From: Hyphomicrobiales bacterium
Lineage (GTDB): Bacteria; Pseudomonadota; Alphaproteobacteria; Rhizobiales; Rhizobiaceae
Direction of reading: 5' to 3'
DNA length: 32,298 nt
NCBI GenBank assembly: GCA_900471605.1
Contig: UCEY01000080.1
Location: 1 to 32,298 of the forward strand
Shown here: piece by piece, positions 8,408 through 15,842 of the stretch
Numbering within the stretch: the stretch's first letter is position 1
Layout: each line of letters starts with the position of its first letter
The notes under the pieces: generated by a model
Seen by the model: the letters and a program-made list of their open reading frames with translations, nothing else
The model's database searches: none
What the model was told of the DNA's origin: nothing
Position numbers and translations under genes: made by a program

Positions 8408-9223
8408 TCACGCGGCCGACGAGGAATCCTCCTTGGCCATGTCCGCTGCCGCGGCACCGGCGATAATCAGCTTGACGCCCGCATCCTCGATCATCCGCGC
8501 GGCATCGTCGGTCACGCCGTCATCGGTGATGACGGTCGTCACCCGCTCCAGCGGGCAGAGGATCAGGCTCGATCGGCGCGAAAACTTCGACGAATCCACC
8601 ATCACGATCAGTTCCTCGGCCTGGTGCATCAGCTTCTGCTCGCTCTGGATCACCAGCGCATCGGCTTCCATCACGCCGAGCGGGCCGACGCCCTGCGCGC
8701 CGATGAACATGCGCCGGGCATAAAAATTGCGGATCGCGTCGTTGTCGAAGGGCGACAGGATCAGGCTCTGCTCGCGGTAGATCGCGCCGCCCGGTATCGT
8801 CACGGTGTTCTTCGAATGCTTGACCAGATGTTCGGCTATCGCGAATGAATTGGTCATCACCTGCAGCCGCCGCGCCGACATGAAATGCACCATCTGGAAC
8901 GTCGTCGTGCCGCCGTTGATGATGATGGAATCGCCTTCGTCGCAGAGTTCCACGGCACGGCGGGCGATTGCGCGCTTCTTGTCGATATTGACCGATTCCG
9001 ATACCCGGAACGAGCGAGCCGCCAGCTGGCCGATCTGCGGCGGATGTACCGCCTCGGCGCCGCCCCGGACCCGCCTGAGCTTGCCCTGAACGTGCAGCGA
9101 GGCGATGTCGCGCCGGATCGTCGCTTCCGAGGCCTCGGTCAATTCGGCGATATCCTGCACCGTGATGACGGGCTTTTCCTGGATAGCGCTCAAAATGATG
9201 CGATGGCGTTCACGTTCGTGCAT
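8408..9223 (-). CDS. rhaR: DeoR-family transcriptional repressor of rhamnose genes
   Basis: A 271-residue DeoR-type regulator with an N-terminal helix-turn-helix (VQDIAELTEASEATIRRDIA, roughly residues 19-38) and a C-terminal sugar-phosphate sensing domain, including the GDSIIINGGTTTFQM motif (roughly residues 98-112) and a VMVDSSKF segment that bind phosphorylated sugars in this family. I chose ATG 9223 because AAGGAGG lies a few bases upstream. A TTG at 9244 is in frame but lies upstream of that ribosome-binding site. In R. leguminosarum the equivalent first gene of the rha operon is a negative regulator. It is divergent from rhaD, and a 19-bp inverted site occurs twice between them. The likely inducer, a phosphorylated rhamnose intermediate, is inferred from the family. 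Confidence 0.92.
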   Translation of the reverse strand: MHERERHRIILSAIQEKPVITVQDIAELTEASEATIRRDIASLHVQGKLRRVRGGAEAVHPPQIGQLAARSFRVSESVNIDKKRAIARRAVELCDEGDSIIINGGTTTFQMVHFMSARRLQVMTNSFAIAEHLVKHSKNTVTIPGGAIYREQSLILSPFDNDAIRNFYARRMFIGAQGVGPLGVMEADALVIQSEQKLMHQAEELIVMVDSSKFSRRSSLILCPLERVTTVITDDGVTDDAARMIEDAGVKLIIAGAAAADMAKEDSSSAA

Positions 9224-9242
9224 GGGGTTCCTCCTTGCCGAC

Positions 9243-9271
9243 AACTATTGCTGGAAAATTTACGATGTCAA
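9243..9271 (-). promoter_or_regulatory. Putative rhaR promoter
   Basis: On the minus strand TTGACA (9271-9266) is a consensus -35 box, and ATAGTT (9248-9243) sits 17 nt further on as a weak -10. The leader to the rhaR ATG would be only about 13 nt, so the exact -10 is uncertain. The -35 is embedded in the left arm of the inverted operator-like repeat, which would allow autorepression. Confidence 0.4.
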
Positions 9272-9338
9272 TCAGAAACGATCAAATTCGCTTTTATTGC
9301 GCTGCACAATGAAAGTTTATGATCGTTTGTGATTGACA
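9266..9338. promoter_or_regulatory. Pair of inverted 19-bp operator-like sites in the rhaR-rhaD intergenic region
   Basis: The sequence TGTCAATCAnAAACGATCA occurs at 9266-9284 and, on the other strand, at 9338-9320, with 18 of 19 positions identical and the match weakening just beyond. Site centres are 54 bp apart, about five DNA turns. Within each site, read outward, TGAT recurs with a 10-bp period, and the outer end is TTGACA, usable as a -35 box for the promoter on that side. The symmetry, and the position between a DeoR regulator and the genes it should control, suggest these are RhaR operators. That is inference; no binding data are available here. Confidence 0.7.
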
Positions 9339-9362
9339 GATAGCGCGGCAATGCGCGATACC
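9333..9362 (+). promoter_or_regulatory. Putative rhaDI promoter
   Basis: TTGACA (9333-9338) matches the -35 consensus, and GATACC (9357-9362) after an 18-nt spacer is a plausible -10. The transcript would have a leader of about 57 nt before rhaD. The -35 forms the outer end of the right operator-like arm. Confidence 0.5.
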
Positions 9363-9425
9363 CACAGCATGGAGATGGCGGCTGCACCGTCGCCGTGAGC
9401 CGAAAACACGTTGGGAGGACAAGCG

Positions 9426-11522
9426 ATGTCGGGCCAAACCCGCCTTCTCGAAAACCGTTGGAACGATGCGCAGGCCGCCAAGCTCGACGAGCCGGGCAAG
9501 CTGCTCTATCGCTCCAATCTTCTCGGTGCCGACAAGCGCATCACCAATTACGGCGGCGGCAATACGTCTGCCAAGGTGATGGAAACCGATCCGCTGACCG
9601 GCGAAAAAGTGAAGGTCATGTGGGTCAAGGGCTCGGGCGGCGATGTCGGTACGATCAAGCTCGACGGTTTTGCCACCCTCTACATGGACAAGCTGGAAGC
9701 GCTGAAAGGGCTCTACAAGGGCGTCGAGGACGAGGACCGCATGGTCGGCTTCCTGCCGCACTGCACCTTCAACCTCAATCCGCGCGCCGCTTCCATCGAT
9801 ACGCCGCTGCACGGCTTCGTGCCGTTCACGCATGTGGACCACATGCACCCGGACGCGATCATAGCGATCGCGGCTTCCAGGAATTCGAAGGAACTGACGC
9901 AGCAGATTTTTGGCGCCGAGATCGGTTGGCTGCCGTGGCGGCGGCCGGGTTTCCAGCTCGGGCTCGATCTCGAAGCCTTCGTCAAGGCCAATCCGACCGC
10001 CAAGGGCGTCGTGCTGGAAAGCCACGGCCTGTTCACCTGGGCGAATGACGCCAAGGCCTGCTACGAGCTGACGCTCGACATCATCAACAAGGCGATCGAA
10101 TGGTTTGCCGAGCAGACCGAAGGCAAGACGATTTTTGGCGGAGCGGTGGCGAAGAGCCTGCCCGCCTCGGAGCGCCGTGCGATCGCGGCGCGGCTGATGC
10201 CGGAAATCCGCGGCCGGATCGGCAAGGCGGAGCGCAAGCTCGGCCATTTCGACGATCAGGACGCGGTGCTGGAATTCGTCAACTCCAAGAATTTGAAGCC
10301 GCTCGGTGCGCTCGGTACGTCCTGCCCGGACCATTTCCTGCGTACGAAAATCCGCCCGCTGATCCTTGATCTCGATCCTGCCAAGCCGGATGTCGACGCG
10401 GTTCTTTCCGGCCTCGACAAGGCGCTTGAGGACTACCGCGCTGACTACACGCGCTATTACGAGGCCTGCAAGCACGACAATTCCCCGAAGATCCGCGACC
10501 CCAACCCGGTCGTCTTCCTGATCCCCGGCGTCGGCCTGCTGTCGTTCGCGCGCGACAAGGCGACCGCCCGCATCGCCGGCGAATTCTACGTCAACGCCAT
10601 CAACGTGATGCGCGGCGCCTCCACCGTGTCCGAATATCAGGGCCTGCCGGAACAGGAGGCCTTCGATATCGAATACTGGCTGCTCGAAGAGGCGAAGCTG
10701 CAGCGCATGCCGAAGCCGAAGAGCCTTGCCGGGCAGGTGGCCTTCGTCACCGGCGGCGCTGGCGGCATCGGGCGGGCGACGGCCGCAAGGCTGATGGGCG
10801 AGGGTGCCTGCGTGGTGCTTGCCGATATCGACGGCGGTGCGCTCGAGACGACCAAGGCCGATTTCGAAAAGTCCTTCGGCAAGGATGCCGTGCGCGGTGT
10901 TCTGCTCGACGTGACGACCGAGGACGCTGTGATCACCGCGTTTGCCGAGGCCAGCGTGGAATTCGGCGGTGTCGATATCCTCGTCTCGAATGCCGGGATC
11001 GCGTCTTCCGCACCGGTCGAGGAGACGACGCTTGCCATGTGGAGCAAGAATATCGACATCCTGGCAACTGGTTATTTCCTCGTCTCGCGCGAGGCCTTCC
11101 GGCTGTTCCGGCGCCAGAATCTCGGCGGCAACGTCGTGTTCGTCGCATCCAAGAATGGCCTTGCCTCGTCGCCGAACGCGTCGGCCTATTGCACGGCCAA
11201 GGCGGCCGAAATCCATCTCGCTCGCTGCCTGGCGCTGGAAGGCGCCGATGCCGGCATCCGCGTCAACACGGTCAATCCGGATGCGGTGCTGCGCGGCTCC
11301 AAGATCTGGAACGGCGAATGGCGCGAACAGCGGGCCGCTTCCTCGAAGATCGAAGTGAGCGACCTCGAGGAGCACTACCGCAAGCGTTCGATGCTGAAGC
11401 TCAACGTCTTCCCGGAGGATATCGCCGAGGCGATCTACTTCCTGGCGTCGGATGCCTCGGCGAAATCGACCGGCAATATCATCAACGTCGATGCGGGGAA
11501 TGCGCAGAGTTTTACGCGTTGA
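9426..11522 (+). CDS. rhaD: Bifunctional rhamnulose-1-phosphate aldolase / short-chain dehydrogenase
   Basis: A 698-residue fusion. Residues about 1-420 are a class II aldolase domain whose zinc ligands are visible as HVDHMH (His136, His139, His141) and a later His200 in ESHGLFTW. Residues about 435-698 are a short-chain dehydrogenase with the NAD-binding TGGAGGIG motif (about 442-449), an NAG motif and the catalytic Tyr588-x3-Lys592. The architecture matches the rhamnulose-1-phosphate aldolase/alcohol dehydrogenase family (TIGR02632; called RhaEW in comparative studies). The aldolase splits rhamnulose-1-phosphate into dihydroxyacetone phosphate and L-lactaldehyde, and the second domain is thought to oxidise the lactaldehyde. 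The ATG at 9426 follows GGGAGGACA; an upstream in-frame ATG at 9411 lacks such a site. It is first in the rhaDI transcript. Confidence 0.93.
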   Translation: MSGQTRLLENRWNDAQAAKLDEPGKLLYRSNLLGADKRITNYGGGNTSAKVMETDPLTGEKVKVMWVKGSGGDVGTIKLDGFATLYMDKLEALKGLYKGVEDEDRMVGFLPHCTFNLNPRAASIDTPLHGFVPFTHVDHMHPDAIIAIAASRNSKELTQQIFGAEIGWLPWRRPGFQLGLDLEAFVKANPTAKGVVLESHGLFTWANDAKACYELTLDIINKAIEWFAEQTEGKTIFGGAVAKSLPASERRAIAARLMPEIRGRIGKAERKLGHFDDQDAVLEFVNSKNLKPLGALGTSCPDHFLRTKIRPLILDLDPAKPDVDAVLSGLDKALEDYRADYTRYYEACKHDNSPKIRDPNPVVFLIPGVGLLSFARDKATARIAGEFYVNAINVMRGASTVSEYQGLPEQEAFDIEYWLLEEAKLQRMPKPKSLAGQVAFVTGGAGGIGRATAARLMGEGACVVLADIDGGALETTKADFEKSFGKDAVRGVLLDVTTEDAVITAFAEASVEFGGVDILVSNAGIASSAPVEETTLAMWSKNIDILATGYFLVSREAFRLFRRQNLGGNVVFVASKNGLASSPNASAYCTAKAAEIHLARCLALEGADAGIRVNTVNPDAVLRGSKIWNGEWREQRAASSKIEVSDLEEHYRKRSMLKLNVFPEDIAEAIYFLASDASAKSTGNIINVDAGNAQSFTR

Positions 11523-11533
11523 GCAAGTTCTGA

Positions 11534-11660
11534 CCCTCTCCCCGTTCTGACGGGGAGAGGGGACGTGCCCCACGCAACGTCGGAGAGGGTTGTAGGCGGC
11601 GCGGCATATGTCCTTCTCCCCGCATGCGGGGAGAAGGTGCCGGCAGGCGGATGAGGGGCC
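11534..11660. repeat. RIME-like rhizobial intergenic repeat between rhaD and rhaI
   Basis: Two strong palindromes lie in the 162-nt gap between rhaD and rhaI. The first has 12-bp arms, CCCTCTCCCCGT (11534-11545) and its complement (11550-11561), with a 4-nt loop. The second is a perfect 26-bp palindrome at 11612-11637 with arms CCTTCTCCCCGC. It is followed by GTGCCGGCAGGCGGATGAGG, which recurs in slightly altered form near 32235-32256. This layout is that of the Rhizobium-specific intergenic mosaic elements. As RNA the two hairpins could act on the rhaD-rhaI message by partial termination or 3'-end stabilisation. Confidence 0.8.
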
Positions 11661-11684
11661 ACCAGAGCCTACGGGAGGGAATAC

Positions 11685-12977
11685 ATGACTGAACAGAAAA
11701 TCTCCGCGGACATTATCGCCGCCGAAAATGAGAAGCGCTTGAGCGCGCTCAAATCCGATTACGACGCGCTCGGCGGAAATCTGTCGCGGCGCGGGATCGA
11801 TATCGAAACGATCACCGGCGAGGTCGAAAAGTTCTTCGTGGCCGTGCCCTCCTGGGGTGTCGGCACCGGCGGCACGCGATTTGCCCGTTTCCCCGGTCAG
11901 GGAGAGCCGCGCGGCATTTTCGACAAGCTCGACGACTGCGCCGTCATTCATCAGCTGACCCGGGCGACGCCCACCGTTTCGCTGCACATTCCCTGGGACA
12001 AGGCGGATGCGAAGGAGTTGCGGGCCAAGGGCGATGCGCTCGGCCTCGGTTTCGACGCGATGAACTCGAACACGTTTTCCGATGCGCCGGGGCAGGCGCA
12101 TTCCTACAAATACGGCTCGCTCAGCCACACGGACGCCGCGACGCGGAGCCAAGCCATCGAACACAATCTCGAATGTATCGAGATCGGCAGGGCGATCGGC
12201 TCCAAGGCGCTGACGGTGTGGGTCGGCGACGGCTCGAACTTTCCGGGCCAGAGCCATTTTACCCGCATGTTCGAGCGTTATCTCGCCTCGATGGCGGAGA
12301 TCTACAAGGCGCTGCCGGACGATTGGCGGCTATTTTCCGAACACAAGATGTACGAGCCGGCCTTCTATTCGACGGTGGTGCAGGACTGGGGCACCAACTA
12401 CCTGATCGCCAACACGCTCGGACCGAAGGCCTTCTGCCTCGTCGATCTGGGTCATCATGCGCCGAACACCAATATCGAGATGATCGTCGCCCGCCTGATC
12501 CAGTTCGGAAAGCTCGGTGGCTTCCACTTCAACGATTCCAAATATGGCGACGACGATCTCGATGCCGGTGCGATCGAGCCCTACCGCCTTTTCCTCGTCT
12601 TCAACGAACTGGTCGATGCAGAGCATCGAGGGGTGAAGGATTTCCGGCCGGCGCATATGATCGACCAGTCGCACAACGTTACCGACCCGATCGAAAGCCT
12701 GATTTCCAGCGCCAACGAGATTCGCCGGGCCTATGCGCAGGCCCTGCTGGTCGATCGGGGTGCGCTCGACGGTTTCCAGCAGGAAAATGATGCGCTGATG
12801 GCGTCGGAGACGCTGAAGCGTGCATACCGCACCGATGTCGAGCCGATCCTTGCCGAAGCCCGCCGTCGTGCCGGCGGCGCGATCGATCCGGTCGCGGCGT
12901 ATCGCGCCAGCGGCTATCGCAAGCGGGTCGCGGCAGAACGTCCGGCCTCCGCCAGCGGCGGCGGCGGGATCGTCTGA
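11685..12977 (+). CDS. rhaI: L-rhamnose isomerase, Pseudomonas stutzeri subtype
   Basis: A 430-residue TIM-barrel isomerase converting L-rhamnose to L-rhamnulose in the cytosol. The metal-binding residues reported for the P. stutzeri enzyme appear at the same numbering: Glu219 (SEHKMYE), Asp254 and His257 (VDLGHH), His281 (GFHFND), Asp289 and Asp291 (YGDDDLD) and Asp327. This supports the P. stutzeri-type family (TIGR02629) rather than the E. coli RhaA type. ATG 11685 is preceded by GGGAGG. The gene is downstream of rhaD in the same direction, separated by a RIME-like element, and ends 103 nt before the convergent patB-like gene. Confidence 0.94.
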   Translation: MTEQKISADIIAAENEKRLSALKSDYDALGGNLSRRGIDIETITGEVEKFFVAVPSWGVGTGGTRFARFPGQGEPRGIFDKLDDCAVIHQLTRATPTVSLHIPWDKADAKELRAKGDALGLGFDAMNSNTFSDAPGQAHSYKYGSLSHTDAATRSQAIEHNLECIEIGRAIGSKALTVWVGDGSNFPGQSHFTRMFERYLASMAEIYKALPDDWRLFSEHKMYEPAFYSTVVQDWGTNYLIANTLGPKAFCLVDLGHHAPNTNIEMIVARLIQFGKLGGFHFNDSKYGDDDLDAGAIEPYRLFLVFNELVDAEHRGVKDFRPAHMIDQSHNVTDPIESLISSANEIRRAYAQALLVDRGALDGFQQENDALMASETLKRAYRTDVEPILAEARRRAGGAIDPVAAYRASGYRKRVAAERPASASGGGGIV

Positions 12978-12996
12978 CCTTCAGGGCCGCGAGGAT

Positions 12997-13018
12997 GCTG
13001 GCGGAGGGCCCCGCCAGC
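12997..13018. terminator. Hairpin between convergent rhaI and the PatB-like gene
   Basis: GCTGGCGG (12997-13004) and CCGCCAGC (13011-13018) form a perfect 8-bp stem with a 6-nt loop about 20 nt after the rhaI stop. No T-run follows on the plus strand, so it is a candidate 3'-end structure rather than a textbook intrinsic terminator. Confidence 0.45.
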
Positions 13019-13080
13019 AATTAGGGAAAAGCCACTGGCTTCTGCCGTGGCCAACCTTTTTTCCGCTGGGCGAACTCCGA

Positions 13081-14229
13081 TCAGGTGTTTCGGCCGATTG
13101 CGCGTTCCATGCGGCTCAGGCCTTCTTCCAGCAAGGCTCGCGGGCATCCGAAATTGATGCGGACGAAGTTGCCGTAGGCCTCGCCGAAGTCCGATCCGGC
13201 GTTGAAGCCGACCTTGCCGTGCTCCAGGAAATAGCTCTGGGCATCCGGCTTGAGATCAAGTGCCGTGCAGTCGAGCCAGGCGAGAAACGTGCCCTCTGAT
13301 TTTATAAGCTTGATCTTTGGGAAGCGGCGGGCGATTTCGGCCGACAGGTAGTCGCGGTTGGCCTCGATATAGGCGAGCATCCGCGTCTTCCAGTCGCCCG
13401 CCTTCGAGAAGGCCGCAAGCGTCGCTTCGAGCCCGATGATATTGGCGTTATCGACCATGCCGAGCCGTGCCCGGTTGAACTTCTCGCGGATCTCCCTGTT
13501 GCCGACGATCGCGAAGGCGGTCTTGAGGCCGGCAATATTGTAAGTCTTGCTGGCGGCCATCAGTGTGATCGTGCGGTTGGCGGCATCTTCCGAAAGCGTG
13601 GCGATCGGCACGTGGCGGCGACCGTCGAACAGAAGGTCGCAATGGATCTCGTCGGAGATGATCAGCGTGTCGTTCTTTCGGCAGAGATCGGCGATCGTCT
13701 TCAGCTCTTCCGTCGTGAAGACCTTGCCTGTGGGGTTGTGCGGGTTGCAGAACAACAGCGCCTTCGACTTCGCCAGTTCCGTCGCCAGAACGTCGTTATC
13801 CATCACATGGCCTTCGGCGGTCGGCACAAGCGGTGCTTCGCGACGGATAAGGTTCCAGTCCGCCGGAGCTTCGAGGATGGGACGATAGACCGGCGTCTGG
13901 ACCAGCACGCCGTCACCGGGCTGGAGCATCGCATGCAGCGCCATGTTGAAGCCGGGCACGACGCCCGGAAGGAAGACGATCTGGTCGGGCGAGACCGTCC
14001 AGTCGTATTTGTCCTGCATGTCGGCGACGATCCGGGCGCGCAGTTCGTCGCGAGCGACGCCATAACCGAGCAGCGGATGTTCGAGCCGGTTGCGGATGGC
14101 ATCGACGATCTCTGGTGCCGCGGGAAAATCCATGTCGGCGACCCACATGGGCAGCACGTCGTCCGGATACTTGCTCCATTTCGAGCTGCCGGTGCCCCGG
14201 CGTTCGTGTACGGCATCGAAATCGGTCAT
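13081..14229 (-). CDS. patB: PatB/MalY-type PLP-dependent C-S lyase (aminotransferase fold)
   Basis: A 382-residue fold-type I PLP enzyme. The N-terminus (DFDAVHERRGTGSSKWSKYP, then LPMWVADMDF) is characteristic of the MalY/PatB family of cystathionine beta-lyase-like proteins. The CNPHNPTGKVF motif, the SDEIHCDL cofactor-binding segment and the LMAASKTYNIAGLK segment with the likely Schiff-base Lys228 are all present. The family cleaves C-S bonds of cystathionine or related substrates to give pyruvate, ammonia and a thiol. The exact substrate here is not certain. I chose ATG 14229, with AAAGGGG about 10 nt upstream. ATG 14250 is in frame but has no ribosome-binding site, and the longer frame to 14490 reads through the promoter region. 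Confidence 0.88.
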   Translation of the reverse strand: MTDFDAVHERRGTGSSKWSKYPDDVLPMWVADMDFPAAPEIVDAIRNRLEHPLLGYGVARDELRARIVADMQDKYDWTVSPDQIVFLPGVVPGFNMALHAMLQPGDGVLVQTPVYRPILEAPADWNLIRREAPLVPTAEGHVMDNDVLATELAKSKALLFCNPHNPTGKVFTTEELKTIADLCRKNDTLIISDEIHCDLLFDGRRHVPIATLSEDAANRTITLMAASKTYNIAGLKTAFAIVGNREIREKFNRARLGMVDNANIIGLEATLAAFSKAGDWKTRMLAYIEANRDYLSAEIARRFPKIKLIKSEGTFLAWLDCTALDLKPDAQSYFLEHGKVGFNAGSDFGEAYGNFVRINFGCPRALLEEGLSRMERAIGRNT

Positions 14230-14507
14230 GCGATCAAATCCCCTTTTCATGCTGCCGATCGAAGTCGATCGACCACCCTTCGTTGACGCCCGCCGCGAAG
14301 AGGGCAAGGCGTCCCTCCGCTTGTCCCCAACCAACCGCGCGGCTGTCAACGCCTTTCTTCGCTCTGGTTGGCCGTTCGGTGGTTTCCGCATCGGGGCCAA
14401 GCTATCCAATTTGTAATCCGGGGCCGCTGAAAGCGCCTTCCATTGCGGGCGGCGGAGCGGTAGCGTCAATCCGGTTGATTTTTCAAGCATTCAAGAAGTT
14501 ACGGTCG
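14230..14507. promoter_or_regulatory. Divergent promoter region between the PatB-like and MdtA-like genes
   Basis: This 278-nt gap must hold promoters for both flanking genes. The clearest element is a 16-bp inverted repeat, CGATCGA (14256-14262) and TCGATCG (14265-14271), 27 nt upstream of the PatB-like start, a candidate operator. No convincing sigma-70 boxes could be assigned on either strand, and no regulator gene lies next to it. Confidence 0.4.
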
Positions 14508-15842
14508 ATGGCGCGTAGGCATTGGGTCCTGGTCTCTGTGATAATCCTGGGCGCAGCGGGCTTTGGAGCCTATACGCTTCGCGATCGCTGGCTCGGCCGT
14601 GTGGAAACCATGCTCGGGTTGGCGCCGACCGAGGCGACGACCGCGCAATCTTCGGGACGCCCGGCAGGCGGCGGGCGCCGGCGCAATGGCCGGCAATCGG
14701 GACAATCGGAGCCGGTTCCGGTGCTGGTGGCCGATGCCAAGGCGAGCGATGTACCTGTGTTCATCGACGGCGTCGGCTCCGTCCGGCCGCTGAACACGGT
14801 CACCATTCGCCCGCAGGTGAGCGGCAAGCTCGTTGAACTGCATTTCGAGGAAGGGCAGGACGTCAGGAAGGGCGACGTCCTCGTGCGGATCGACGACGCG
14901 GTCTATCGCGCCCAGCTCGACCAGGCGATCGGCAAGAAGGCCCAGGACCAGGCGCTGCTCCAGAACGCCGAACTTGCCCTCGACCGTTACCAGAAACTGG
15001 TTCAGTCGAGTTCCGGCACGCAGCAGCAACTCGATACGGCGCGTTCCCAGGTGGAGCAGTATCGGGCGGCGGTGCAGTCCGACGACGCGGCGATCGCCAG
15101 TGCCCAGGCCTCGCTCGACTATACGACAATCCGGGCGCCGATCGACGGCCGCACCGGCATCCGCAATGTCGATGTCGGCAATATCGTCAGCTCTTCCGAT
15201 GCGGCGGGTATCGTCACGCTTTCGCAGATCAAGCCGATCTCGGTGGTGTTTTCCATTCCGCAGCAGCAGCTTGCCCGTGTCAACGCGGCGAGTGGCGGCG
15301 GGCAGCTAACCGTCGAGGCTCTCGCCGGCGACGGCAAGAGCGTGATCGATAACGGCATGCTGGCCGCAGTGGACAACCAGGTGGATGCGACCACCGGCAC
15401 CGTCAGGATCAAGGCGAATTTCCCCAACGAAAAGCTGGCGCTCTGGCCGGGCGCCTTCGTCAACGCGCGGCTTCTCGTGGAGACGCTGAAGGGCGTGATC
15501 GTCGTGCCGACGGCCGCCGTGCAGCGGGGACCGAACGGCACCTTCGTCTACCTCCTGAAGCCCGACCAGACCGTCGGCATGAAAATGGTCAAGCTCGGCC
15601 AGCAGGACGATGTGCGGACCGTGATCGCCGAAGGCGTGGCGGACGGCGACAAGGTGGTGACGACCGGGTTTTCGCGGCTGAAGGACGGCGAGCATGTGGA
15701 GGTGGCGGCCTCGCAGCCGCCGCCGGCCGCCGTGCCCGGCAATCCGAATGAGGAGCGCAAACCGAACCGCCGGCCACAGAAGACAGGTGGGGCCGAAGCC
15801 GCAAGTGCCGCGCCGGTCGTGTCGCCCGAAGCAAAACAATGA
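14508..15842 (+). CDS. mdtA: RND efflux periplasmic adaptor (membrane fusion protein), MdtA-like
   Basis: A 444-residue membrane-fusion protein. One N-terminal membrane anchor (WVLVSVIILGAAGFGAYTL) is followed by a low-complexity Gly/Arg/Asn linker, a lipoyl-like half (GKLVELHFEEGQDVRKGDVL), a helical-hairpin region (about 155-205, rich in Gln, Ala and Asp), the second lipoyl half (TIRAPIDGRTGIRNVDVG) and beta-barrel parts (LWPGAFVNARLLVET). It ends in a Pro/Ala-rich tail. It bridges the inner-membrane pump and an outer-membrane channel. It overlaps the first pump gene by 4 nt (ATGA), so the three genes are translationally coupled. A weak AAGAAG precedes ATG 14508. The MdtA name rests on the following pair of MdtB/MdtC-like pumps. 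Confidence 0.88.
   Translation: MARRHWVLVSVIILGAAGFGAYTLRDRWLGRVETMLGLAPTEATTAQSSGRPAGGGRRRNGRQSGQSEPVPVLVADAKASDVPVFIDGVGSVRPLNTVTIRPQVSGKLVELHFEEGQDVRKGDVLVRIDDAVYRAQLDQAIGKKAQDQALLQNAELALDRYQKLVQSSSGTQQQLDTARSQVEQYRAAVQSDDAAIASAQASLDYTTIRAPIDGRTGIRNVDVGNIVSSSDAAGIVTLSQIKPISVVFSIPQQQLARVNAASGGGQLTVEALAGDGKSVIDNGMLAAVDNQVDATTGTVRIKANFPNEKLALWPGAFVNARLLVETLKGVIVVPTAAVQRGPNGTFVYLLKPDQTVGMKMVKLGQQDDVRTVIAEGVADGDKVVTTGFSRLKDGEHVEVAASQPPPAAVPGNPNEERKPNRRPQKTGGAEAASAAPVVSPEAKQ

Noticed and set aside
11534..11637. CRISPR array
   Set aside because: The repeated palindromes between rhaD and rhaI differ in sequence and have no regular spacers or cas genes; they fit a RIME-type intergenic element.
9294..12257. 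987-codon minus-strand open frame opposite rhaD and rhaI
   Set aside because: It is antisense to two well-recognised enzymes, has a low-complexity composition rich in Arg, Asp, Gly and His, and crosses the promoter region and RIME repeat. It is a by-product of high-GC codon usage.
14251..14490. N-terminal extension of the PatB-like protein
   Set aside because: It reads through the divergent promoter region; the family N-terminus starts at the ATG at 14229.
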